Positions 8,116 through 15,923 of a stretch of DNA of 64,000 bases are shown piece after piece. The notes beneath the pieces were generated by a model. The model did not search any database. It was not told the origin of the DNA and was given only the letters and a program-made list of their open reading frames with translations. Each line of letters starts with the position of its first letter. Position 1 is the first letter of the stretch. This stretch comes from Planctomycetota bacterium. Its GTDB lineage: Bacteria; Planctomycetota; UBA8742; UBA2392. The stretch is taken from contig JAGQRH010000002.1 of the NCBI GenBank assembly GCA_020425605.1, forward strand, positions 124,001 through 188,000, written 5' to 3'. The translations under genes and the position numbers were made by a program.

Positions 8116-8682
8116 TCAGTCGTCACTCACCGGCCAGTGTTCGTCCTTGATGACGGGGGAGGTGTCGATCAGGGTTTTCAGGCGGTTCACGATGTCAGGA
8201 TCATTCTCGCTGAGCATGACCCCGATCTCCGCCACCATGGGTCCATCCGGTGAGTCCAGCCCGACGATTAGTTCATACCCATGCGTGGCGGAACCCATAC
8301 GCGAGTTGAAAGCCTGCTCGAAGTTGCGCTCTTCCGGGCGACGAGCCCTGACGACCCAATACCGAAGGCTCATTAGCTCCTGCAGAAAGGCATCAGTTCG
8401 GACGGGGTGATAGCCCGCCGGCACGATCGATGAAGCAGACAGAGCGCCAGACTGAAAGAAGATCTGCTGATAGTCATGCTCACGCCGAACGCCGGCGTAG
8501 ACCACTTGAGGTACCAGAGACGGCCGCTTCTTCAGGTAGGAATCTAGGCTGCCGAACAGCAGTTCGTTCTCGGAAACAGGTGCGGGCGAAAGCATGGCGC
8601 ATCCGTGGAGCAGCAGGCACGCCGCCGCTAGTGCAAGCAGGCGCAGGCCTGGCGGGTTGGCTGTCGATGCTTTGAGACTCAT
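8116..8682 (-). CDS. lipoprotein in the exopolysaccharide cluster
   Basis: 188 residues with a type II signal peptide ending in a lipobox (LLLHGC, Cys about 28). The mature domain, about 160 residues, is of mixed alpha/beta character with no motif I recognise. It sits between the Wza-like gene (16 bp upstream) and uxs (48 bp downstream) on the same strand, so an accessory role in polysaccharide export or assembly is reasonable but inferred from position only. Confidence 0.75.
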   Translation of the reverse strand: MSLKASTANPPGLRLLALAAACLLLHGCAMLSPAPVSENELLFGSLDSYLKKRPSLVPQVVYAGVRREHDYQQIFFQSGALSASSIVPAGYHPVRTDAFLQELMSLRYWVVRARRPEERNFEQAFNSRMGSATHGYELIVGLDSPDGPMVAEIGVMLSENDPDIVNRLKTLIDTSPVIKDEHWPVSDD

Positions 8683-8698
8683 GGGCGCTGCCTCCGCC

Positions 8699-9463
8699 CT
8701 AGTTGCCCAGACGCCCGTCGCTGAGACTGTCGATCAGCAGGGCCGATCCGAGACCGCTGGCGGTTGCGCCCACGATGCGCCCGTAGATGCCGATGGCGCG
8801 CTCCATGTCCTGCAGCCACGACTGATCGAGGAACAGCACGTCGCCCGGGTGCAGCGGCAGGTCGGGCGAGTTGCCCACGACTGCTTCTGCGAGGTCATAG
8901 CGATAGACCTTGCGGTCCTTGATCGACTTGATGTTGCGCACGATGTACAGGTACGGCGTGACGTCGAGGTCCGGCTCGCCGGGGCCGCCGGCAAGCGCCA
9001 CGGCCTCGATTGCGCCCATGCCCTTGCGATATGGAATGGTGCCGCCGTTGCTGCGCTGGCTGACCTGCCCGCTGTAGGTGTACGAGCCGAAGTTGCCGAT
9101 GAACACGATCGGGTCCGGTCCGTTGGCGCGCTTGAGGTACAGCGTCATGGTCGGGTTGACGTAATAGCGCTTGAGCTTGTCGCGCAGCACCTTGCGGGCC
9201 TCGGTCAGAGTCATGCCCATCACGTCGATTTCGCCGGCCCACTTGAAGGTCGCGCGACCGTCGGGAAGCACGGTGGTTTCCCAGTCGTAGTCCTCGTCTT
9301 CCGCGATGTCGAGCTGGACGATGTCGCCGGGCGTAAGCGTGTAGACGTACGGGTCGTCTGGCAGCTTCTCCAGCGTCTGGACGTCCGTGTAGCTCTCCGG
9401 TGAATGGCAGCCGACGCCCGCGAGGGCCAGCAGCGCAAGCGCGATTGTGAGTCTTGCCTTCAT
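8699..9463 (-). CDS. Wza-like polysaccharide export lipoprotein
   Basis: 254 residues. A signal peptide with lipobox (LAGVGC, Cys about 19) is followed by a polysaccharide export (Poly_export) domain beginning YTLTPGDIVQLDIAEDEDY and a SLBB-type second half (GGTIPYRKGMGAIEAVALAGGPGEPDLD, cut here by convention of the family), ending LHPGDVLFLDQS. It lacks the long C-terminal amphipathic helix of E. coli Wza, so an octameric outer-membrane channel is not certain. Its ATG directly follows the TAG of the Wzz-like gene with no gap, implying translational coupling. Confidence 0.88.
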   Translation of the reverse strand: MKARLTIALALLALAGVGCHSPESYTDVQTLEKLPDDPYVYTLTPGDIVQLDIAEDEDYDWETTVLPDGRATFKWAGEIDVMGMTLTEARKVLRDKLKRYYVNPTMTLYLKRANGPDPIVFIGNFGSYTYSGQVSQRSNGGTIPYRKGMGAIEAVALAGGPGEPDLDVTPYLYIVRNIKSIKDRKVYRYDLAEAVVGNSPDLPLHPGDVLFLDQSWLQDMERAIGIYGRIVGATASGLGSALLIDSLSDGRLGN

Positions 9464-11557
9464 CTATGCCGTCCTTGCCACGCGCAACTGGCGCCGGCGC
9501 AGGAGACCGATCGCGATGCCGATGCCGACCACCAGCCCGAGGATCAGGCCGACAGCAATGCCGATCAGCGTTTCGCGCTCGATGCGGGTGGCCGTCGCCG
9601 CGGGGCTGACGAGTGCCAGTTCGCGGTCGGCGCTGGCCTTGGTGGCGCTGAGTTCTTCGATCACGACCTCGGTGCGATCCTTGGCCTTCATCAGGTCCTG
9701 CTCATCGCGGCGCAGGGCTTCGCTTTCGAGGTAGTCTTCGCGCAGGCCCTCCAGCTCAGCCTCGAGCTTGGGGATGTGCTTCTCAAGGTAGTCGACATGG
9801 TCCTGCGCGACGTTCATGCGCGAACGGGCGCTTACCACTCGGCTTTCAGCCAGCGCGCGCACCGGGTTCAGCTTGCGCTCGTCGATGTCGGCCGGTGAGC
9901 CCTTCTCCAGCTCGCGGATCTCGGCCTTGATGAGCTCGATGTCCTCCTGCAGCTCCTTGATCTTCTCCTGGATCGGGTGGTCCGGGCCGAAGTTGTTGCG
10001 CTTGCGGGCCAGCTCGTACAACTCGCGCTCAAGATCTTCGAGGAAGCCGCGGCGGGCGGCGATGCGGGCGTCCTGCTCGGGCAACTCGAACTCGGGCAGG
10101 CGCTCGGCGATCCGGATTTCTTCGTCCAGTGCCTCGCGCGATGCGCGCAGCTCTTCTTTCGATTCTTCCCGGTCGGTGCGGGCGTCGAGGATGTCGCGCA
10201 CCAGCTGCTTCGTGCGGGACTCGATGTCGACGCCGATGGACTGCACGTCGCCGGTGGCAAACTCGGCCAGCCGCTTCGCGTAGACTTTCTCCAGGTCGTC
10301 GCTGATGCGCTTGGCGCGTGTCTCGTAGTCTTCAAGGTTCAGGGTGGCTTCGCGCGTTACGTGCTCATAGTGCACGAGCCGGAACTCGGCCGCGGCGGCG
10401 CCCGCGATGGCCTGGGCAACAAGCGCGTCGTCGGCCAGGGCCTTGAACTCGATCAGGTAGGCTTCGCGGCTGGTGTCGGTGACTTCGACCGTCAGCGCCT
10501 TGTGCACCTCGGCCGGCGTGACGTCGTACTTCTTGAAGTCCTCGGGCTTGGGATCTTCACCGGGGCCAAATCCGACTTCGCGCAGTCGCTTGCTGACCCG
10601 CTGCTCGAACGTCGGCAGCTTCACGAGCTGGATCACGGTCTTGGACGGCAGGGCAGGCACATATTCTTCGGTGTCGCCGGTGACCGGTGCGCGCAGCTTG
10701 CTGGTCGGTGTCTTCTGCAGTAGCGCACTGCTCTGGAAACGGTCGGGGCTGGCGGCCATCGCGAGATAGCCGAAGGCTGCGAAGATCAGCATGCTCGCCA
10801 GCACCACGTGCCAACTTTGCAGCGCCGCGCGACCAACCAGGTCGAAGATGTCGGTCTGGGCGCTCGCGACTTCCGTCTGGGTCTGTGGCGTGGTGGCTAC
10901 GCGCTCGCGCTGTTCCTGCTCAATGAGGATTCGGCCGATCACCGGCGAATCGCCCATCGGCTGCGAGATCGCGCTCGCACGCTGCGACTCACTGCGAGGC
11001 TCTGGTACCGCGTCAATCGCGGCGTTGCGCGACGGGCGCCACGGCTTGCGCGAAAGCAGGTCGCCCAGCGTGTACCCGGCCGGGGCCGACGCCGGGTCAA
11101 GCACGTACTCCAGCGGACGGTCTACGCTGTCGCGGCTGAGCTCATTCAACTCAGTGCCGAGGTACTCGACGAATGCGTCCACCTCTTCGCGGGTCTGGCC
11201 GGTGCGGTCGCCATGCTCAACGCGGCGGGCGAGCTCGCCCGCGCGACCGAGCAGCGTGAGGGCTGCCGCGACTACGCCAAGGCGGGCGTATTCATCAGAT
11301 GAGAGGGCATCAAGGATTGTATGCGAGGCCTGGGCCGCGCCTTGCGCGTCGCCGTCGCGAAGCAGGCGGCGGACGACGTCGACGGACTCGAGCACCTCGA
11401 GCGTCCGGCCTTGCTTCTCGAGCGTGCCGGCGAGCTGGCCCTCAAGGTGGTTCTCGGCCAGCAGTCCGGACACGCGCTTACGCGCCGCGGAGTACTCACC
11501 GCGGGCGGCCAGCTTTCGGACCTGCTCAATGGAAGCCTGTAATTCTGACGCCACCAA
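9464..11557 (-). CDS. Wzz-family chain-length determinant / polysaccharide co-polymerase with long N-terminal extension
   Basis: 697 residues. It has the classic Wzz layout: membrane helix at about 250-268, a periplasmic region with a long coiled coil (about 400-650) and a second helix near 662-685. There is no C-terminal tyrosine kinase domain. The odd part is a cytosolic N-terminal extension of about 245 residues, helical and repeat-like (residues 10-140), absent from ordinary Wzz. The start is uncertain: TTG at 11555-11557 or GTG one codon later. It leads the operon with the Wza-like gene and is divergent from the polymerase gene at 11680. Confidence 0.85.
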   Translation of the reverse strand: MVASELQASIEQVRKLAARGEYSAARKRVSGLLAENHLEGQLAGTLEKQGRTLEVLESVDVVRRLLRDGDAQGAAQASHTILDALSSDEYARLGVVAAALTLLGRAGELARRVEHGDRTGQTREEVDAFVEYLGTELNELSRDSVDRPLEYVLDPASAPAGYTLGDLLSRKPWRPSRNAAIDAVPEPRSESQRASAISQPMGDSPVIGRILIEQEQRERVATTPQTQTEVASAQTDIFDLVGRAALQSWHVVLASMLIFAAFGYLAMAASPDRFQSSALLQKTPTSKLRAPVTGDTEEYVPALPSKTVIQLVKLPTFEQRVSKRLREVGFGPGEDPKPEDFKKYDVTPAEVHKALTVEVTDTSREAYLIEFKALADDALVAQAIAGAAAAEFRLVHYEHVTREATLNLEDYETRAKRISDDLEKVYAKRLAEFATGDVQSIGVDIESRTKQLVRDILDARTDREESKEELRASREALDEEIRIAERLPEFELPEQDARIAARRGFLEDLERELYELARKRNNFGPDHPIQEKIKELQEDIELIKAEIRELEKGSPADIDERKLNPVRALAESRVVSARSRMNVAQDHVDYLEKHIPKLEAELEGLREDYLESEALRRDEQDLMKAKDRTEVVIEELSATKASADRELALVSPAATATRIERETLIGIAVGLILGLVVGIGIAIGLLRRRQLRVARTA

Positions 11558-11565
11558 TACCCCGT

Positions 11566-11583
11566 CAATCGAGCGATCGATTG
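11566..11583. promoter_or_regulatory. palindrome in the divergent exopolysaccharide promoter region
   Basis: A perfect 7-bp inverted repeat, CAATCGA-gcga-TCGATTG, lies in the 122-bp gap between the divergent Wzz-like and polymerase genes. Its position 9 bp from the Wzz-like start suits an operator that could control both directions. No matching regulator is encoded nearby. Confidence 0.35.
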
Positions 11584-11679
11584 CACCGAACGAACTAAAG
11601 CTGTCCGGCGCAGGGCGACTTTCGTACCCTTTGTTAAGTATCGTCTATCGGTGGGCTTTACTCAAGCTCAAGTCAGCAG

Positions 11680-13230
11680 ATGCAGGTAACCACCGCACTT
11701 CGACCCAAACCCGTGCAACCCCAAGGGTTGCGCAATCCGCGCCTGCGGTCCGCGCTGACTTTCGCCATTGGGGCGGCGCTGCTCGGCACGGTGCTGGGCA
11801 TTTTCACCTACAACAAGGACCCTTTGCTGGGCTCAGCGCTTGGCGCCGGCGTCGGCTTCCTTATAGGTGCGACCGTCGGCGCGTTCACTGACTGGCGTGT
11901 GGGACTCGCATTGCTGGTGGTCGTGCTGCTGGGTGAGGATTCCCTGCGCAAGGCCGTGCCCGGCTCGCCGTACACGATTTCGCTCGGCAAGGACATCCTG
12001 ATTGCCGCCTGCTACCTGTGCTATGCGTTTCGGCCGCAACTGCGCGTGCCGCTGCGCAAGGCCGACAACCTTGAGCGCTGGGGCATCTACTTCCCGATCC
12101 TGGCCTGGATGAGTTTCGTGGTGCTTGAGGCCGCCAACCCGGCGCTGCCGAACATCCTGATCGGCATCTCGGGCATCCGCACCTGGCTGCTGTACTTCCC
12201 GATGATGGTGCTGATGTCGAACTTCTTCCGCAGCAACAAGGGTGCGGATGACTTCCTGCGCGCGCTGGCCTACCTCGCGATCCCGATCTTCATCATCACC
12301 TTCCTGCAGAACTCGTGGTACGACAGCATGCCGCCGTTCCTGCGCGAGACGGCATTCCGCAAGGTCCGCACGCTCGAGAGCGGCGGCGAAGTCCGCTACA
12401 ACGAGTCGATCTTCGCGACGCCGACGCTGCTGGCGCTGGTGTGCGTCTTCCAGCTTTGCCTGGTGATCGGGCTGCTGAAAATGCCGCGCTCGCGGCGGCA
12501 GCGGATCCTGCTATGGATTTCGGGATACTGCGCAATCATGTCGGCGCACCTGTCGGGCATCCGCACCGGGCTGCTGTTCTGCGCGATTGCCGTGCTGACC
12601 TGCCTGCCGCTGATCATGTACCGCTTCGAGAAAGTGCCGGGTCAGCCGCGCCGCAAGCGCCCCGGGCTGATCCTGGGTGGCGTGATCGGGCTGCTGTTCG
12701 GCGCGATCCTCGTGGGAATGATGGACGGCGATCGCGCGGAGGCCTTCTGGACCAGCATCCAGCCCAGCCTCGTTGAAGAACGCATGGACACCGCCATCGC
12801 CGTTACCGACGACTTCGGCGGCGGGCTGCTCGGCAACGGCACCGGCAGCGCCGGCAAGTCCGGCCGCGTGATGACCCTGCTCGGCAAGGAGAGTCCCAGC
12901 AACGAATACGTCGAATGGGGCACGGCGCTCGTGCGCTATAGCTTCGGGCTGATCGGCATGTGGATCGGTGCGATCCTGGGGCTTTGGGCGTTGTTCGGCC
13001 TGATGCGCGCGGCCACTCTCAACCGTGACGCGCCGTTTGCCTGTCTGCGCTACACGCTGTGGATCTACATCGGGGCGCAGCTCAGCTGGTTCCTGTTCAA
13101 GGCCTACCCGGTACTCGAGAACGGCACGATGGGCGTGCTGTACTGGTCCAGCGCCGGGCTGATCATCGGGCTTCGTCGACTGGATGAAGTCCAGCTGCCC
13201 GGCGTCGCTACGACCTCTTCTGCTGCGTGA
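11680..13230 (+). CDS. O-antigen ligase/polymerase-like membrane protein
   Basis: 516 residues with about 11-12 membrane helices. A large loop between late helices (about 345-410: ERMDTAIAVTDDFGGGLLGNGTGSAG, shown in part) ends in SPSNEYVEWGTALVRYSFGLIG. That arrangement is typical of the O-antigen ligase / polysaccharide polymerase (Wzy/WaaL) superfamily. The Asn-Glu-Tyr segment before the next helix fits the conserved end of the loop in such enzymes. It would polymerise or ligate undecaprenyl-linked glycans at the periplasmic face. Its partner Wzz-like gene is divergently transcribed, and a GT4 gene follows 42 bp downstream. Confidence 0.8.
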   Translation: MQVTTALRPKPVQPQGLRNPRLRSALTFAIGAALLGTVLGIFTYNKDPLLGSALGAGVGFLIGATVGAFTDWRVGLALLVVVLLGEDSLRKAVPGSPYTISLGKDILIAACYLCYAFRPQLRVPLRKADNLERWGIYFPILAWMSFVVLEAANPALPNILIGISGIRTWLLYFPMMVLMSNFFRSNKGADDFLRALAYLAIPIFIITFLQNSWYDSMPPFLRETAFRKVRTLESGGEVRYNESIFATPTLLALVCVFQLCLVIGLLKMPRSRRQRILLWISGYCAIMSAHLSGIRTGLLFCAIAVLTCLPLIMYRFEKVPGQPRRKRPGLILGGVIGLLFGAILVGMMDGDRAEAFWTSIQPSLVEERMDTAIAVTDDFGGGLLGNGTGSAGKSGRVMTLLGKESPSNEYVEWGTALVRYSFGLIGMWIGAILGLWALFGLMRAATLNRDAPFACLRYTLWIYIGAQLSWFLFKAYPVLENGTMGVLYWSSAGLIIGLRRLDEVQLPGVATTSSAA

Positions 13231-13272
13231 TCGGCAGTATTGCATGTCGCCTGAAACCTGTACCCTGCCTGC

Positions 13273-14334
13273 ATGCGTGTCCTTCACGTCATCCCCAGCA
13301 TTGCCCCCGAGACCGGCGGGCTGCGCACCGGCACGCTGGTGACCTGCCATGCCATGAAACAGGCGGGCATTGAGACCGAGATTGCCTGCCTGCACGGCGA
13401 ATCAGATTTGCCGACGCACCGCTTCAAGCCCGGGCTGCGCGTCACCGGGGCCAGCCGCGACCTGCGCGACTGGCTCATGAAGCACGCCGGAGACTACGAC
13501 GCGATCATCGCCCACGTGGTCTGGCTGAGCCCGGCGCACTACGCGGCGAAGGCGGCCGCAAGCGCCGGCGTGCCGCTGTATCTGGCGTCGCACGGCATGC
13601 TCGATCCGGATGCGCTGGCCCATCACCGTCTGCGCAAGCTGATCCGCTGGCACCTCGGCGCGCGGAAGCTGGTACGCGGCGCCCGTCTCGTGTTTTCGTC
13701 GGAGGCAGACCGTACCCGCAGCCTTTCGCACCCTGAGCTCGAGGGTGCGGACTATGTCGTTGTGCCGAACCCTGTCGAGATGATCGCGCGGCAGGATGTT
13801 GCGGGGCCGCCGCGCATTGTCTGCCTGAATCGTCTGCACCCGCGCAAGGGTGTACGCGAGTGGGTGGGCGCGCTGAACACGCTGGCCGACGAAGGCCTCG
13901 TATTCGAGGCAATCCACGCGGGCGTCACCGAAGACGTGCCTTACACCGAACAACTGAAGCGCGCTGCCGGCGGACGGGTCGAGTTCAGGGGCGTGCTCGA
14001 TAACGCGGGGGCGCGCGGATTGATCGCCGGTGCCGCGCTGGTGGTGCATCCCTGCGTCGGCTTTGAAAACTTCGGCAACGTGATCGCGGAAGGTATGGTC
14101 GCGCAGTGCGCAGTCATCGCATCGCGCCGCGCGCTGGTAACGCCGGAGCTGGAAGCGGCCGGCGTAGTGATCGGCACCGAGCCGACGCCGGAGCACCTGG
14201 CCGACGCCATGCGCCGCCTGCTGCAGGACGCGGACGCGCGTGTGAAGCTCGGCATCAGGGCTCGCGACTACGCCGCCAGGCACTTCAGCCCGGAAGCCGT
14301 CGGCAAACGCTGGAAAGAGATCCTGGGCAGTTGA
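13273..14334 (+). CDS. GT4-family glycosyltransferase
   Basis: 353 residues, GT-B fold: an N-terminal Rossmann half beginning MRVLHVIPSIAPETGGLRTG and a C-terminal nucleotide-sugar-binding half with RLHPRKGV near residue 188 and the EX7E-type region GFENFGNVIAEGMV near residue 263. GT4 enzymes are retaining transferases that use UDP- or GDP-sugars at the cytosolic face of the membrane. With the upstream polymerase it belongs to the exopolysaccharide module. The module has only this one soluble transferase, so further transferases must be encoded elsewhere. Confidence 0.9.
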   Translation: MRVLHVIPSIAPETGGLRTGTLVTCHAMKQAGIETEIACLHGESDLPTHRFKPGLRVTGASRDLRDWLMKHAGDYDAIIAHVVWLSPAHYAAKAAASAGVPLYLASHGMLDPDALAHHRLRKLIRWHLGARKLVRGARLVFSSEADRTRSLSHPELEGADYVVVPNPVEMIARQDVAGPPRIVCLNRLHPRKGVREWVGALNTLADEGLVFEAIHAGVTEDVPYTEQLKRAAGGRVEFRGVLDNAGARGLIAGAALVVHPCVGFENFGNVIAEGMVAQCAVIASRRALVTPELEAAGVVIGTEPTPEHLADAMRRLLQDADARVKLGIRARDYAARHFSPEAVGKRWKEILGS

Positions 14335-14435
14335 CCTGCAGGCGCGCCGAAGTTTTCCCCAAGGCAGCAAACTCTTATCAAGCGCACGACCAAACCTATA
14401 TTGAGGACTGCACTTACACACGCGGGGAAGAACGG

Positions 14436-15368
14436 ATGAGCAACGAGCTGGCACCGGAAGGACCGGAGTTACAGCCCGACGGAATGGGCTTTGATGAAGA
14501 AGCCGGCAGCGAAGAAGCTTCGCACCTGCTGCCGCCCATCCGTGAATTGCCGCAAGACCGTGAGTACCTGCCGGGCGCTTTCTACAGCATCCAGGCCGCC
14601 AACGGCACGCCCGCAAATCCGCCCCAGCAGCTTGGCGAAATCCTCGGGCAGGGCCTGTTCCAGAGTTTGACCGACGTGCACCTGTTCGGGCGAAACGCGG
14701 ATTCCGAGCCCTGGCTCGAAGTCGGCCCCATGACGCCGGAGCCAGTGCAGATCATGGCCAGCCAGGAGTTGCTGCCCGCAACCGGCGAGGCGCTCGCGCA
14801 GGACGACCTCGAGATGTTCGAGATGGTGGCCGGCCGCGTTGCCAAGACCCTCAAGCGCGACAAGCAACCGCCGAAGGAAGACGCCGCCAAGGCGGCGGCC
14901 CGCAGCAGTGAGCTTGCGGGCATGAAGGGCACACTGGCGGACAAGTTCGGCATGTCGCTGACGGGCTCGTATCAGGTGGCTGATGTGACCGACTGCTGCC
15001 TGTGCCTCGGCATGAAGCGTAACGGGGAAACATTCGCGTGGTACGGCGGCAAGACGACGGGCGACCCGATCTTCAGCGTGACCGTTGACGGTGCGAAGCT
15101 TGCGCCCGGCGCGCAGGGCACGACCGGCAAGATCAACCTGACGTACAAGGTCGCGGGCGTGACCCAGCCGCGCAAGGTGCTCGAGCGCATCTTCGCCGCC
15201 TGCTATTACTTTCAGAAGCGTATCGGGGGAGACGTCAAGATGGACGACGGCAGCGCCCCACCTGAAGGCGTAGCCCGCGGCGAACACCCGCGCCTCGACG
15301 CCGCCATCAAGAAGATCGAGGCAGCAAAGCTGCGCCCCGGCCACGTAGTAACCAGGCGTTTGGCGTAG
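14436..15368 (+). CDS. cytosolic protein of unknown function (310 aa)
   Basis: 310 residues from the ATG at 14436 (GGGGAAGAACGG upstream). The first 35 residues are acidic and disordered. Residues 40-150 are mixed, and a conserved-looking core follows (KGTLADKFGMSLTGSY, then DVTDCCLCLGMKRNGETFAWYGG) with three clustered Cys near 189-192. There is no signal peptide or membrane helix. I do not recognise a family. It is followed by a strong terminator, so it appears to be monocistronic or the last gene after the glycosyltransferase (101-bp gap). Confidence 0.75.
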   Translation: MSNELAPEGPELQPDGMGFDEEAGSEEASHLLPPIRELPQDREYLPGAFYSIQAANGTPANPPQQLGEILGQGLFQSLTDVHLFGRNADSEPWLEVGPMTPEPVQIMASQELLPATGEALAQDDLEMFEMVAGRVAKTLKRDKQPPKEDAAKAAARSSELAGMKGTLADKFGMSLTGSYQVADVTDCCLCLGMKRNGETFAWYGGKTTGDPIFSVTVDGAKLAPGAQGTTGKINLTYKVAGVTQPRKVLERIFAACYYFQKRIGGDVKMDDGSAPPEGVARGEHPRLDAAIKKIEAAKLRPGHVVTRRLA

Positions 15369-15382
15369 GTAAGACGACTTGA

Positions 15383-15413
15383 ATGCGGCCCCGCGTGTCA
15401 CGCGGGGCCGCAT
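15383..15413. terminator. GC-rich bidirectional terminator hairpin
   Basis: A near-perfect 13-bp stem, ATGCGGCCCCGCG at 15383-15395 with CGCGGGGCCGCAT at 15401-15413, loop TGTCA, followed by TGGTT. It lies between the convergent genes 14436-15368 and 15425-15784 and can serve both. Confidence 0.8.
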
Positions 15414-15424
15414 TGGTTAAGGAT

Positions 15425-15784
15425 CTAGTCGGCTGGCTCTGGCGCAGGGTCGGCGAGCGATACGAACTTCATGCCCGCGGCATTTGCCAGTCTCTTGAGC
15501 GTTGCTTCCTCAAGCTCGGTATCGGCCGTGAGCTTCAGCGTGAACACGCCTGTCTTGCCGGCGACCGCTTCCTTCACGCCTTCCAATTCGGTGAGCTTGG
15601 CTGCGAAGCCCTTGGCGTCACCCTTCCAGTCTTCCCCGCTGTACTCAAGCTTCAGTACCTTTGTCGTCGTCACAAGCTTCACGGTGGGACCCACCGGAAC
15701 AGGCTTTCAGCCGCCTCACGCATAGCCGGGCTGGGCGACCAAGCCTACGGCGAGCATCAGCAGTGCGGGTATCAGGTATTTCAT
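15425..15784 (-). CDS. candidate secreted selenoprotein with a UxxU motif (119 aa, two in-frame TGA)
   Basis: Conventional reading gives only an 89-residue frame starting at an unsupported GTG (15694). Upstream, in the same frame, a perfect Shine-Dalgarno (AAGGAG) and ATG at 15782-15784 begin a 22-residue Sec signal peptide (MKYLIPALL... ending QPGYA). The two parts are joined by TGA-GGC-GGC-TGA (TGA at 15716-15718 and 15707-15709) with no frameshift. Decoding TGA as selenocysteine gives U-G-G-U directly after the predicted cleavage site. The mature part (KLEYSG... LEGVKEAVAGKTGVFTLKL) resembles a heavy-metal-associated (HMA) beta-alpha-beta fold that lacks its usual CxxC. A SECIS-like hairpin follows the second TGA. 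The alternative is a pseudogene with two nonsense mutations. Confidence 0.6.
15682..15706 (-). promoter_or_regulatory. SECIS-like hairpin after the second in-frame TGA
   Basis: On the minus strand, 10 nt after the TGA at 15707-15709, the perfect inverted repeat CGGTG-GGTCC-CACCG (15682-15696) forms a stem with a GGUCC apical loop. A lower stem UUC/GAA can extend it past a single bulged U. The apical loop starts 15 nt after the TGA and begins with G; bacterial SECIS models ask for a G in the first two loop positions and roughly 16-37 nt spacing, so the spacing is at the lower edge. The fit is suggestive, not proof. Confidence 0.5.
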
Positions 15785-15923
15785 GGCGATCTCCTTCCAC
15801 AGCTATGACGAGAAATCGACCGGATTGGTTCCCGTCGTTGCGCTGGAGCGCCTATGTTGCCTAGAATCCACCAGTTGACGCTTTGGACGACGCTTACCGA
15901 CTCGCGTGACCCCGGCAGGATGA

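Noticed and set aside
15425..15694. A complete 89-residue protein starting at GTG 15694
   Set aside because: No ribosome site precedes that GTG, and it would orphan a perfect signal peptide with a strong ribosome site in the same frame immediately upstream.
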